This document shows, piece after piece, positions 23,502-33,035 of a stretch of 64,000 nucleotides of DNA. The stretch spans positions 1-64,000 of the forward strand of contig JAZNDW010000036.1 of NCBI GenBank assembly GCA_045588245.1, in the 5' to 3' direction. Each line of letters opens with the position of its first letter. The stretch's first letter is position 1. The notes under the pieces are model-generated. The model ran no database searches. It was not told the DNA's origin and saw only the letters and a list, made by a program, of their open reading frames with translations. Source of the DNA: DTU064 sp045588245. Lineage in GTDB: Bacteria > Bacillota > Clostridia > Oscillospirales > CAG-272. The position numbers and the translations under genes were made by a program.

Positions 23502-24424
23502 CTATTTAATAAGTAATTGTTAATTTTAGGTACGGGGTCGGAATCCGAAGAAATATTGCCGAAAAATAATTGATTTCATTTGAACCAAAAGGACGATTTG
23601 TCCCGGAAATGCGGTATATATTATCTTCTTATTTTGCCGACACCGTTTTTGTGTTTCCGTGATCTTTCATTGAACCTCTGCTTTCGCACCCTTACCGTTC
23701 AAAGCTATAAGCTCTCAATATATTCGTTATTATATCTTAAATCGATCTGCTCCGTCGCATATTAAGGTGGAGGTTATAATTGCATAGCCTTCGTTTTCTT
23801 CGAGCATCGACTCCAATATATTTTTCGGATTACCCTTTTGCTCGGTCGGCTTGATCCGGAGCTTTTCGGTTGACTCATATCATACTTCATCGCCGTCTTT
23901 TGACAGCAACCGTAACCGTATATGAAATCATAATATTGATTTTTACCTTCGCCTCAGCTTTATCAGCTTTTCTTTAATAAAGGTGCTGATTTTTTTGTTT
24001 TGCATATAGACACTTAATCAACCAAAATGCCTATATGCAGATACTCCAGAAGATAAGGGGATAATCATATTCGATGACAAAATTTCTGTAGTTTTTCATA
24101 GAGTATTGACTATTAACCTCCTTCCTTTGATTCAAAACAAATAAAGCGCATAACGATACCAAATCAGCTCTTTAATACATTCGGCGTTACTGCGCTTTTA
24201 TATGGTACAAGTATATCTTGTACTCGAATCGCAAAGGCATCGCCGCGGGTAAATGTATTTCGGTGAGCGATTTGTGTTCGGGTGCTTTTGTTTCTGCGTC
24301 TATTATAACAGTTCGTTCACATTTACGCAAGAGTTTTTTACCGATTTTCGTCTTTTTGTATCGATACACAATTTTTATTTTTATTTTTTGTTCATTTTGC
24401 ACAACCACAGAGCATTTTGATTTG
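23502..24424. other. Gene-poor, AT-rich intergenic stretch
   Basis: Roughly 0.9 kb with no intact gene that I can support apart from the decayed frame above. A 9-bp inverted repeat, TGCATATAG (24001-24009) and CTATATGCA (24031-24039), lies at the upstream edge of the decayed frame. The plus-strand frame at 23580-23765 has no ribosome site and an unlikely composition. Confidence 0.5.
23730..24006 (-). pseudogene. Decayed reading frame, family unknown
   Basis: In the gene-poor gap, the minus strand shows protein-like stretches that move between frames. From upstream: MQNKKISTF then stop; KADKAEAK in another frame; NQYYDFIYGYGCCQKTAMKY in a third; then STEKLRIKPTEQKGNP and NEGYAIITSTLICDGADRF ending at TAA (23730-23732). 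At least two frame shifts and one in-frame TGA separate them. The composition looks coding (charged, with aromatic motifs), unlike the rest of the gap. I do not recognise the family. Moderate-to-low confidence because the pieces are short. Confidence 0.4.
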
Positions 24425-24461
24425 CAAAAAACGCCCGAGGGATCATCACCTCGGGCGTTTT
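24425..24461 (-). terminator. Terminator of the MoxR-DUF58-XpaC operon
   Basis: A 13-bp perfect stem (24428-24440 with 24449-24461) with an 8-base loop and, on the minus strand, a T-run. Confidence 0.88.
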
Positions 24462-24463
24462 GT

Positions 24464-25885
24464 TCAGCCATTATTATCATCAGGTTTGACGGCGGCGGCG
24501 CTGCCGGCACCGAAAGCCGCTCCCGTCCCGGACGTCAGATCGAAGTCGCTGTGATTCATGAATCCGTCAGCCTTCATCATCTGACCGAGGACGTTAATAT
24601 CCGTCGTTACGTCGAGCGTGTCGGATTCGAAAAGCTTATCGAGCTGGTTGCGGTATCCGCTGACGAGCATATCGAGCGTTTCTTCAATATTTTTCATGCC
24701 CGCGTTGATGTTGTCTCCGCGAACCCCCTGCTCTTCGAAATATGCGTAGGAATTGAGCAGCTTCAGAGTTGTCGGCAGGTAATACGACAAAAAGCTGTCA
24801 AGCTGTGATTCGAGCTCGGGCTTTTCGTCCACAAGCTTGAATATCTTGCGCGTGAGCGCCTCGATCTCGTCTATTTTCGCGGAAACCGTTTCGTCGTCGA
24901 TGTCATCGTTCAGCTCGCGTATGCGGGCGAGTATTTTTTCGTTATCGGAAAGATCCGTCGCTGCGGCTTTTTTTGCCTCGGCGCGTTCATGTCTCGCTGT
25001 GATTCTGTCACCGCTCAGCCGTCCGTATTCAGCAGCGGCGCCTTCCCTGCCGTCCGCGGTAATGATCAGATACTGCATCTTTTTGTCTATCAGCGCATAC
25101 GGGCCAAGCAGATCCTTCGCCAGCATATACTGCAGATCCTTTATCACTCTCGACACGGGCACGTCTGCGATCTCCGCAAGTGTCTTGACGGAATAAAACT
25201 TCTTGTCACGAAGGACGGAAAGATACGTTATGATTCTGTAATCGCGCGATTTATAGTACTGACGGAAAAGGTAAAGTATCGCCGCGATCGACGAGGAGAT
25301 CATCGCAGAAACGATCTCAAACGTTGAATTCATAACGCCGTAGTCAATGATCGACGATATAAGAGCCGCGAAAAATACGAGCGCAAAAAACATTGAGATT
25401 CCCATAAAGACCGTCGTGAGAACGGTCGCGGTGCTCACTTTGTGCTTTTTCTTCAGCGTTGTTGCTGCGTTTGCAGTATTTGACACGCCCGACGCACCTA
25501 CCGTAGATGTGCCCGACTTTCCCGCGTAATTCATCTGAGGAACGGTTGCGGCTTTTTTCTGCGGTTCGGCGGTCGCACCGCTCTTATTTGCCGCGTTCGC
25601 GGCACCGTCAGCTTTATCCGTTTCCTTTTTTATATAGCTGTAGTGATACGTCGTGTCGGGCTCGGTATTATTACTTTCACTCTCGTTATATTTTGAGTGA
25701 TACACCGTATGCATATTTGACGGTTGCGACTGCTTATTTGAATTTTGCGAATTCTGCGTTTTTTTCGCATCTTCTTTATTCGATTCACTTATGACGCGCA
25801 AAATTATGAGAAAGACTCCGACAGGCCAAGCACCGAAAACAAAGCTCAGCACGATTACCGGGATCGGAATATTTATATTTTTCAT
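24464..25885 (-). CDS. xpaC: XpaC-like membrane protein with winged-helix segment
   Basis: 473 residues. One or two N-terminal membrane helices, a low-complexity linker, two membrane helices (about 150-210), then a winged-helix-like segment (about 220-280: IITYLSVLRDKKFYSVKTLA...) and a helical XpaC/5-bromo-4-chloroindolyl-phosphate-hydrolysis domain (about 300-440). XpaC proteins are often found beside tellurite-resistance-type or MoxR genes; the biochemical role is not established. It closes a four-gene operon, 32 bp after the previous gene, behind AGGAG. The Asn/Gln/Ser-rich linker is unusual. Confidence 0.7.
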   Translation of the reverse strand: MKNINIPIPVIVLSFVFGAWPVGVFLIILRVISESNKEDAKKTQNSQNSNKQSQPSNMHTVYHSKYNESESNNTEPDTTYHYSYIKKETDKADGAANAANKSGATAEPQKKAATVPQMNYAGKSGTSTVGASGVSNTANAATTLKKKHKVSTATVLTTVFMGISMFFALVFFAALISSIIDYGVMNSTFEIVSAMISSSIAAILYLFRQYYKSRDYRIITYLSVLRDKKFYSVKTLAEIADVPVSRVIKDLQYMLAKDLLGPYALIDKKMQYLIITADGREGAAAEYGRLSGDRITARHERAEAKKAAATDLSDNEKILARIRELNDDIDDETVSAKIDEIEALTRKIFKLVDEKPELESQLDSFLSYYLPTTLKLLNSYAYFEEQGVRGDNINAGMKNIEETLDMLVSGYRNQLDKLFESDTLDVTTDINVLGQMMKADGFMNHSDFDLTSGTGAAFGAGSAAAVKPDDNNG

Positions 25886-25917
25886 CTGTTACAGTTCTCC
25901 TGATCGGCAGTTGATAT

Positions 25918-27375
25918 TTATGATGTAAAATGTTTTTCCATAACGCGGCACATCGCTCGGAGCGCGCGCTCGCAGTCCTCCGACGGAGGCTCAACTTCAA
26001 TATAATCTATAGATTCAACGGCAGCTCTCACTTCGGTCATTCCCGAATCCGTCGAGCGCGAGCGTATTCTGCGCTCGGTTTCACGAGGTGTTTCGGATTT
26101 GCGTATCCCGTATCCGAGTGAATGATATACCGAAAGCATCGTCATATACGCATACCGTATCTGCTCTGTCGCCGTGTCAAGGCTGTTCAGATACGCCAAA
26201 AACTCGCGGTACGATCTGCGCTGTGCGATCTTTGGATCGTACGATCGGATCGTTGCATCCTGCAGACTGATCTGTTCGTCCTGATAATTCGTATATTCAA
26301 AGTATTTTTCCTTGCTCATACCGCCAAATTCCTTCAGCGACATAAAGAACAAAAACAATTCGCGGAGCCACAGCTTGATCAGCTCGATCATTCTTTTGGT
26401 TGCAGCATGACCGCGGAATATGAAGAATATTATCGCGCCGACAAAAAGAAGTATGCACAAGACAACCATTAATTTGTCGCCAACGGGCTGATTCTTCAAC
26501 AGCACTTCCGAAAAGCCCGCTTCAGCTTCACCGACATCAAAATATTTATCGTCAGTGCCCGATCCTCCCCACGAATACAAATGTGCAAGATAAGCCAGCG
26601 CAAATCTGAGGAAGAATCCAACACCGGTGAGGATAACGGCACAGACGAACAGAATCACCACAACGGCGATCATCGCCACTATCGTGAGCTTGAAATTATA
26701 CAGCCGTCCCTCGCCCGATATGGCGGTGACGGTGCCCATCACGCCTTTTTGAATATACGTTTGATTCAGAACGATAAACTCACAGGCAAAGAATACGACA
26801 AAGGAAATCGAGAGCATCGTCGTCGGCACGGACAGCATCACGGAAAGCGCGAAGATCACGCCCATTACGGCGAAATACGGAAGTACCATCCGATGCGAAA
26901 TGATTCTGTGCGCGGGATAAAACCAAAGCACAATACCCGCGAACATATATAGGAAAACGAACGCAGCTCCTATGAGCGGATATACCGATTGGCTGTTATA
27001 CGTCATTATCACATCGGCTCTATATAAAGCAAAAAGGATGGCGTTTATGATCCCGAACGATGAGATGGCGAGGACAGCCGCCACCGTCAGCGGCAGCGCG
27101 GCACGCAACGGCTGAAACGGTTTGTCGGCACCCTCATATCCGTCCTCGTCATAGTACGCACGTCTTGCGTCGTGTCGAGGTGAGGTGATCGTGCCGTAAA
27201 GCGCCTGCATACCGTATCCCGCGCCGACAAAAACGGCGCTGAGAAGAAGCAGAATGGGCGACAGTCCCTTTGGAATCAGGTGATAAAACAGCAAATAAAC
27301 GATCGGGTTGATGATACATATCGTTGCCGCAACTGTCAGAAGCTTGTATATCTTATTGAACGGTTTAGCCTGCAT
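25918..27375 (-). CDS. Polytopic membrane protein, DUF4129-like C-terminus
   Basis: 485 residues with about nine hydrophobic segments (the first eight before residue 265, another near 310) and a C-terminal cytoplasmic part of about 130 residues. The block YAYMTMLSVYHSLGYG..KSETPRETERR resembles the DUF4129 tail common next to MoxR and DUF58 genes, where a transglutaminase is often fused; no transglutaminase triad is seen here. Strong AAAGGAG precedes the ATG. Between DUF58 (34 bp) and XpaC (32 bp), it belongs to the same envelope-associated module. Confidence 0.72.
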   Translation of the reverse strand: MQAKPFNKIYKLLTVAATICIINPIVYLLFYHLIPKGLSPILLLLSAVFVGAGYGMQALYGTITSPRHDARRAYYDEDGYEGADKPFQPLRAALPLTVAAVLAISSFGIINAILFALYRADVIMTYNSQSVYPLIGAAFVFLYMFAGIVLWFYPAHRIISHRMVLPYFAVMGVIFALSVMLSVPTTMLSISFVVFFACEFIVLNQTYIQKGVMGTVTAISGEGRLYNFKLTIVAMIAVVVILFVCAVILTGVGFFLRFALAYLAHLYSWGGSGTDDKYFDVGEAEAGFSEVLLKNQPVGDKLMVVLCILLFVGAIIFFIFRGHAATKRMIELIKLWLRELFLFFMSLKEFGGMSKEKYFEYTNYQDEQISLQDATIRSYDPKIAQRRSYREFLAYLNSLDTATEQIRYAYMTMLSVYHSLGYGIRKSETPRETERRIRSRSTDSGMTEVRAAVESIDYIEVEPPSEDCERALRAMCRVMEKHFTS

Positions 27376-27408
27376 TCACGCTTCTCCTTTCTATACGGTA
27401 TTGTAATT

Positions 27409-28617
27409 TTATGATTCAAAATACGTTTTATAATATACCTCAACGTTCGGCGGAATTATCTCTGCGTTGCGGTTCGTTGTCGTAACGTAGAAGATAACGT
27501 GAACACCGTTTTTCGCCATTTCATCGTGGAATACTATCATTCGCTCGCTGATATACGAGGAAACGACGATAAGATTTCCCGCTTCCGAAAATGCGGTCGG
27601 ATGAAGCAGAACGTAATCGAGCATCTGCTCGATCGGACAGGACATTTCCGTTTTGATCGCGGCAAGGACGCGAAGCGCCGTTATCATGTCGCGTTTGCCC
27701 TCGTACGCAGGCGTGAATAATATCTTTGCGCCGATTCCGTCAGCATCGGCACGAAAATCCTCGTGTACCGCCTCGGGCGGTGTATTCGATATAAGTCGTA
27801 CCGGAACATTTTCCCGGGAAATGCGGTCAAGGATCGATGCGCACACGGTGATGCACATTTCAACACTGTCGGGACTTGACGGATAGATCGGGTGCAGCTC
27901 AATATCGCGCGAATTCATATTCAGCATGATATTGAATCTGTGGCGCTGCGTGAACTCTTCGTTGTTGACCATCAGCTTGCCGTGAACTGCGGTCTGCTTC
28001 CAGTTGATCTTATTCATGGGGTCAAACGTCGTGTATTCGCGTGCACCTGCGATGCGGAGCGGATCAGTCAGAAGGCTGTGATTCTTTATTACGTCGCCGC
28101 TGTGGTAAAACGAAGACGTAAAGTGCTCCTCAAGATCAACCGTTCGGGGCAAAACGACGACCGTATTTGATTTATTCGATTCGCAAACGTATCCTTTTGA
28201 TGAGGGATTCATTCCAAACAGATCGTTTGCAACAAGAGTTGCTCCGCCGACGGTGTAAACACCGCGCGTGCGGCAGTTTACGCGCCAGCGGCGGCGTATC
28301 TTTTCCTTGCTTTTCAGGACGAACACGGAACCTACTCGCTCAGTAAGCGTATCTTTCGGTTTGCCTGTACGTTTATCGTATTCTGTTATACGGAAAGCGA
28401 GTCCCTTCGGCAAGGTCGTATCGACTTTTGCGTAAGGCAACGGGATATATTTATCGTTGGAAAGCTCCTCATAAACGAAGATATCCTCGCCCTCAAACGC
28501 TTCCTCCGTGCTTACGGTAACCTTATAGTCGATATCATCGAACGTATGCTTATCGTAAAGCTTATATTGCCATACATAAACGATAAGTACGGCAACGATC
28601 AACGCTAAAAACAGCAT
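27409..28617 (-). CDS. DUF58 protein of the MoxR module
   Basis: 402 residues. The ATG at 28617 is chosen because the in-frame TTG 12 bases earlier and the next codon make up the GGAG ribosome site. An N-terminal membrane helix is followed by a beta-domain and the DUF58 signature DPLRIAGAREYTTFDPMNKINW (in part around residue 190), then a vWA-like fold. In known MoxR clusters DUF58 proteins act with the ATPase on envelope or metal-insertion tasks. It lies 58 bp after moxR. Confidence 0.85.
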   Translation of the reverse strand: MLFLALIVAVLIVYVWQYKLYDKHTFDDIDYKVTVSTEEAFEGEDIFVYEELSNDKYIPLPYAKVDTTLPKGLAFRITEYDKRTGKPKDTLTERVGSVFVLKSKEKIRRRWRVNCRTRGVYTVGGATLVANDLFGMNPSSKGYVCESNKSNTVVVLPRTVDLEEHFTSSFYHSGDVIKNHSLLTDPLRIAGAREYTTFDPMNKINWKQTAVHGKLMVNNEEFTQRHRFNIMLNMNSRDIELHPIYPSSPDSVEMCITVCASILDRISRENVPVRLISNTPPEAVHEDFRADADGIGAKILFTPAYEGKRDMITALRVLAAIKTEMSCPIEQMLDYVLLHPTAFSEAGNLIVVSSYISERMIVFHDEMAKNGVHVIFYVTTTNRNAEIIPPNVEVYYKTYFES

Positions 28618-28675
28618 ATTTATCTCCAATCACCGCGCTTGGCGGTCAATTCGTGTTACGGTGCAAAAAGTACGG

Positions 28676-29623
28676 TTACTGAATGGGCACCTCAACTGTT
28701 TCGATGATATACTGAATAATATTTGAGTTGGAATCGGAAAGGCGGATCGTTCCCTGCGAGCGTGAGATGATCCTGTGCGAAAGCACGGGAACAGCAATGG
28801 CTTTCACGTCGTCAGGCAGAACGTAGTCTCTGCCCTCCATCGCCGCCCAAGCCTGCGAAGCGCGCATAAGTGCGAGCGTTCCGCGAGGGCTGACGCCGAG
28901 ACGGACTCTGTCGGAGGAACGTGTTTCCGAAACAATATTCACGATATATTTTTTTGTAAGCTCGCTGACCTTGATCTGTCTTACAGCCGCCTGCGCTGCG
29001 GCGACGTCGCTCTTTGAGCACACCGCCGTGAGAGAATCGAGCGGTGATACGTCGCCGTGTCCGTTAAGAACGTCAAGCTCCGCCTTCGCTGACGGATATC
29101 CGAGCGACAGCTTCATCAAAAATCTGTCCGTCTGCGCTTCGGGCAGCGGGAACGTTCCCTGCGATTCGATTGGATTCTGCGTCGCTATAACGAAGAACGG
29201 TGCGTCAAGCTTATACGTTTCGCCGTCGATCGTCGTCTGACGCTCGCCCATACATTCAAGAAGTGCGGACTGTGTACGCGGTGTTGTACGGTTAATTTCG
29301 TCAGCGATGACGATATTCGTGAAGATAGGGCCTGCGCGGAAAACGAATTCGTTGTCGCGCTGGCTGTAAAAATTGATTCCCGTGATATCCGACGGCAAAA
29401 GGTCGGGGGTGAACTGAACGCGCTTGCAATCCGCCGAAATGGACTTCGCCAATGCTTTTGCCAAAGTCGTTTTTCCGGTTCCCGGAATATCGTCAAGCAG
29501 GACGTGCCCTTCCGAAAGAAGTGCTGTTACGATGTATCTGATCTCGGTTTCTTTGCCGTATATGACTCTCGAAACATTCTCCGTGATTCCGCCGGCGATT
29601 TTTGCGATACCTGTATGATCCAT
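28676..29623 (-). CDS. MoxR-family AAA ATPase
   Basis: 315 residues, typical for the family. Walker A is GTGKTT (48-53) in DDIPGTGKTTLA; Walker B is IVIADEINR; sensor 1 is the IATQNPIE stretch; GRxF-like FRAGPIF and RTQSALLECM follow the MoxR pattern. MoxR ATPases are chaperone-like remodelers that usually act with the vWA/DUF58 protein encoded next to them. It is the first gene of the operon and has a good promoter 40 bp upstream. Substrate unknown. Confidence 0.93.
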   Translation of the reverse strand: MDHTGIAKIAGGITENVSRVIYGKETEIRYIVTALLSEGHVLLDDIPGTGKTTLAKALAKSISADCKRVQFTPDLLPSDITGINFYSQRDNEFVFRAGPIFTNIVIADEINRTTPRTQSALLECMGERQTTIDGETYKLDAPFFVIATQNPIESQGTFPLPEAQTDRFLMKLSLGYPSAKAELDVLNGHGDVSPLDSLTAVCSKSDVAAAQAAVRQIKVSELTKKYIVNIVSETRSSDRVRLGVSPRGTLALMRASQAWAAMEGRDYVLPDDVKAIAVPVLSHRIISRSQGTIRLSDSNSNIIQYIIETVEVPIQ

Positions 29624-29662
29624 TTTTAGTTCCCCACAATTTGATATAATTATCTAAATTAC

Positions 29663-29691
29663 ATTATAGCACAGTTTTTTTGCGTATGCAA
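29663..29691 (-). promoter_or_regulatory. Promoter of the MoxR operon
   Basis: Minus strand: TTGCAT (29686-29691), 17 bp, TATAAT (29663-29668) with an upstream TG (extended -10). Confidence 0.8.
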
Positions 29692-29893
29692 CAACGTAGC
29701 CGTCAAAATGAAAAAATGGAAATGCACAAAAGCATACGCCTCGGTGAATTTCCCATATATATTATACCACGATTTTATCCAAAAAACAAGACTTGTAATG
29801 CGGTGTGTGTCGAAGTATAATCTATTTTGCGAAAGCACTTGTTATATATTAATAAAATATGAATTTTTCTTATATAATTCTTATTTAATTAAC

Positions 29894-29922
29894 TTGACTG
29901 TTACAGTATGGACAAGTATAAT
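29894..29922 (+). promoter_or_regulatory. Promoter of the ABC-DUF1854-ABC operon
   Basis: TTGACT (29894-29899), 17 bp, TATAAT (29917-29922). The leader to the GTG start is about 65 nt. The stretch 29692-29893 shows no gene. Confidence 0.8.
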
Positions 29923-29993
29923 TGTATTCGGGTTAATAAGGATTTAATTAACATGCCTTAATATGAACATTATTCAAGGAGGTGAAATCACCT

Positions 29994-32393
29994 GTGACTG
30001 AACTGTTTGATATTCCGCAGTCGGTGAAATCGGTTATTGAAACGAAGGGTATTCCCTATGACAGCATCACTATCGCTGCAAAAACCGACCTTAACCGCGA
30101 TTGTGTCCCCACCGACAACTATATTTTCATCACAGAAACCGACCTCATTCTTCTGAGCGGCTCTATGACAGGACTCTCGCCGAAGACGTCGCGCATCAAG
30201 CGCCCCTCTCCCGAGCGCAATTTTGAAGAGCTGACCTACGACTTTTATCCGCTTTCGATGTACGAAAGCTTCGCTGTCGAAGAAATGCTCTCTTCCGCAC
30301 GAATCGTAGCGAAAGTAAAGCCCACAGAAGATTCGATCGGATATTCTGTTTTGATCGCTAACCTTTCAAATACCTTCAAGTCCGAAGCATACAAGTTCAC
30401 GCGACTGCTGAACGTGCAGCTCCACGGCGAAGAAGAATCCGCCGAAAACGAGAGCGAACACGGTCATGATCACGGACATGGCGGATTTGGCGGACCTCAC
30501 GGTTTCGGCGGACCTCGCGGACACGGCGGTCCCCGCACATACGACGGCGACGACAAAAAGGAAGAGCTTTTCTGCCCGAAATGCGGCAAACGTTATGCCG
30601 ATCCCGACAGAAAGATCTGTCCGCGATGCATGGACAAAGTCCACATTCTGAAGCGCTTTTCAGGCTTCTTCTTCCGCTATAAAGGTCAGCTCGCGCTGAT
30701 CCTCATGACGCTCGTTTTAACGAGCGGACTCGGTGTTCTTTCGCCGTACATATCGAGCGGATTTTACTATGACGAGGTGCTCTCCGAGGACGGTAAATTC
30801 GCAGGACAGCTTCTGCTCGTTATCGGAATCATACTCGCAACGCGCATTCTCTCGATGCTCGTTACGATGCTGAATAACTACATCACCTCAGTTATCGCAG
30901 CCCGTGTTACATACGACCTCAAAAAAGAGATCTTCAAGTCCATCGAACGTCTTTCGATCAGCTATTTCACTAACCGTCAGACGGGCGGACTTATGACGCA
31001 GGTAAACCGTGACGCAAACAACATTTACCGTTTCTTCTGCGATACCGTTCCCTATTTCCTTGTAAACGTATGTCAGATCCTCGGTATACTCATCATCATG
31101 ATAATAATGAACTGGAAGCTGACGCTTCTTGCGATGTGTACCGTTCCGATCGTTGCGTTCCTCATCAAAAAGCTTTTCGACAAGATGGAAAAGTTCCACG
31201 CAAAGCGATTCTCTGCTTCCCGTTCGCTTAACTCGCTTTTGAGCGACGTTTTGACGGGAATCCGCGTCGTTAAAGCCTTCTCCAAGGAAGAAGCAGAAAC
31301 GGAGCGCTTCACGAAGCGTAACCGTGCCGTTGCCGAAGCAGACAAAAAAGCTTCCGTTTATAACTCGACAGCATTCCCCCTCGTTAACTTCCTGCTCTAC
31401 ATCGGCAACATCGTTATTATCGGTGCCGGCGGCTGGATGGTCATCAAGGGTTCGATCACATACGGTATGCTCCTGACTTTCACATCGTATATGAACATGG
31501 TATACAGCCCCCTCATGTTCTTTATCGACGTCGTTTACATGATGACGGACAGCTTGAACTCCATGAACCGTTTGTCTGAGATCATGGACGCTATCCCAGA
31601 GGTGACCGAAAGTGAAAACCCCACCTCTCTTGGCGAAGTGAAAGGTCACGTAGAGTTCAAGAATGTTGAGTTTTCATACGAAAAGAACCGCAAGATCATC
31701 GACGGCATAAGCTTTGACATCGAGCCCGGCAAGATCATTGGTATCGTCGGACACACGGGTGCAGGTAAATCTACTCTCGCAAATCTGCTTATCCGACTTT
31801 ACGACACCGTTTCGGGTGAGATCCTGATCGACGGCGTCAACGTACGCGACATTCCCTTTGCGGAACTGCGCCGTAACATCGCGATCGTTTCCCAGGAAAC
31901 GTATCTGTTCATGGGCACGATCAAGGATAACATCAAGTACGCACGTCCCGACGCAACGGACGAGGAAGTCATTACCGCCTCCAAGATCGCGGGCGCTCAC
32001 GATTTCATCGTGAAGCTTCCTGACGGCTACAATACACAGATCGGCTTCGGCTACAAGGATCTTTCGGGCGGCGAACGCCAGCGCGTTTCGATCGCAAGAG
32101 CGATCCTTCTCAACCCGCGTATTCTCATTATGGACGAAGCAACGGCAGCCATGGACACGCAAACGGAGCGTCAGATACAGACGGCACTTGAGCAGCTCAT
32201 CAAGGGACGTACGACGATCATGATCGCTCACCGTCTTTCCACGCTGCGCGATGCTGACCATCTGATCGTTATCGAAAACGGCAAGATGCCCGAGTTCGGA
32301 ACTCATCTTGAGCTTATCCGCAAAAAAGGCATTTACTATGGCTTATATATGATGCAGATGGAAGCTCTCCGCAACATCAGCATTGAAGGTTAA
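29994..32393 (+). CDS. ABC exporter with His-rich and zinc-ribbon N-terminal region
   Basis: 799 residues from the GTG at 29994; the GTG 12 bases earlier overlaps the AAGGAGGTG ribosome site. Residues 1-140 form a soluble domain. Next come a His/Gly-rich loop (about 155-180) and a zinc ribbon (C194, C197, C209, C212). After these lie a six-helix exporter membrane domain (about 220-520) and a nucleotide-binding domain with GHTGAGKST near 586, LSGGERQR near 689 and MDEATAAMD. Both ATP-site motifs are intact. It probably pairs with the second exporter of the operon. The substrate is unknown. The His-rich and Cys4 parts suggest metal sensing or metal-dependent control, which is inference. Confidence 0.85.
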   Translation: MTELFDIPQSVKSVIETKGIPYDSITIAAKTDLNRDCVPTDNYIFITETDLILLSGSMTGLSPKTSRIKRPSPERNFEELTYDFYPLSMYESFAVEEMLSSARIVAKVKPTEDSIGYSVLIANLSNTFKSEAYKFTRLLNVQLHGEEESAENESEHGHDHGHGGFGGPHGFGGPRGHGGPRTYDGDDKKEELFCPKCGKRYADPDRKICPRCMDKVHILKRFSGFFFRYKGQLALILMTLVLTSGLGVLSPYISSGFYYDEVLSEDGKFAGQLLLVIGIILATRILSMLVTMLNNYITSVIAARVTYDLKKEIFKSIERLSISYFTNRQTGGLMTQVNRDANNIYRFFCDTVPYFLVNVCQILGILIIMIIMNWKLTLLAMCTVPIVAFLIKKLFDKMEKFHAKRFSASRSLNSLLSDVLTGIRVVKAFSKEEAETERFTKRNRAVAEADKKASVYNSTAFPLVNFLLYIGNIVIIGAGGWMVIKGSITYGMLLTFTSYMNMVYSPLMFFIDVVYMMTDSLNSMNRLSEIMDAIPEVTESENPTSLGEVKGHVEFKNVEFSYEKNRKIIDGISFDIEPGKIIGIVGHTGAGKSTLANLLIRLYDTVSGEILIDGVNVRDIPFAELRRNIAIVSQETYLFMGTIKDNIKYARPDATDEEVITASKIAGAHDFIVKLPDGYNTQIGFGYKDLSGGERQRVSIARAILLNPRILIMDEATAAMDTQTERQIQTALEQLIKGRTTIMIAHRLSTLRDADHLIVIENGKMPEFGTHLELIRKKGIYYGLYMMQMEALRNISIEG

Positions 32394-32440
32394 CCGTCAG
32401 TAAACATCGAAACTCTAAAGAAAGGTTGGATTAATTATTT

Positions 32441-33001
32441 ATGAATGAACTTAAAACAACGGCTCTTTCCGATGTCGTATCTATAACGTATATCACAAAA
32501 GAGAATTCCGTTTTCGCTCACGAGGGTGATTTCCTCTCGCTCAAGATCAACCTGCCCGAAGGTGTCGGTATCGACGGAGAGCCCACAGGCGGCGAAAAAT
32601 ACTACGACCGCATTTATCTGCACCGTTCCTTCCCCTACGAGCATCATTACCGCTACATCTCCGTACTCGACCGCGACAACGTCGAGATTGGCCTGATCTC
32701 CAACATCGAAGATTTCGACAGCGAAGTGGCAGAAATGCTCCGTGCGGAGCTTGACCGCAAATATTATTCCCCTGTTATCACAAAGATCCTCTCCGTCAAG
32801 GAGCGTTACGGATACTCTTACTGGGAGGTCATGTCGGGTGACCGTCATCTTTCCTTTACGATCCGTGACACGTTCCGTTCGATCCTTAAGGTAACTCCCG
32901 AGCACATTTTCATCACAGATAATGACTCGAACAGATACGAGATACCGAACGTTGAAGCACTTGACCGCAAGAGCTACAAAAAAATAGAGCTTTACCTCTG
33001 A
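32441..33001 (+). CDS. DUF1854 family protein
   Basis: 186 residues, soluble, no signal. The pattern matches DUF1854: DRIYLHRSFPYEHHYRYISVLDRD (in part), GLISNIEDF, the ILSVKERYGYSYWEV strand and the RDTFRSILKVTPEHIFITD block. In Proteobacteria this family is annotated as linked to cyanophycin metabolism beside an ABC transporter; no cyanophycin gene is seen here. Encoded between two exporters, it may be a regulatory subunit. The ribosome site (AAAGG) is distant, so translation may be weak or coupled. Confidence 0.8.
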   Translation: MNELKTTALSDVVSITYITKENSVFAHEGDFLSLKINLPEGVGIDGEPTGGEKYYDRIYLHRSFPYEHHYRYISVLDRDNVEIGLISNIEDFDSEVAEMLRAELDRKYYSPVITKILSVKERYGYSYWEVMSGDRHLSFTIRDTFRSILKVTPEHIFITDNDSNRYEIPNVEALDRKSYKKIELYL

Positions 33002-33035
33002 TTTTACAGCTCCGTCAATGAAAGGAGACTCTAAT

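Noticed and set aside
23580..23765. Small plus-strand frame in the gene-poor gap
   Set aside because: Leu/Ser/Tyr-rich, no ribosome site, and on the opposite strand to the better-supported decayed frame.
24218..24808. Plus-strand frame crossing the XpaC terminator
   Set aside because: It runs through a clear terminator hairpin and the end of the real gene on the other strand.
32441..33001. Cyanophycin metabolism locus
   Set aside because: Only DUF1854 and ABC proteins are present. No synthetase or cyanophycinase gene is in the window.
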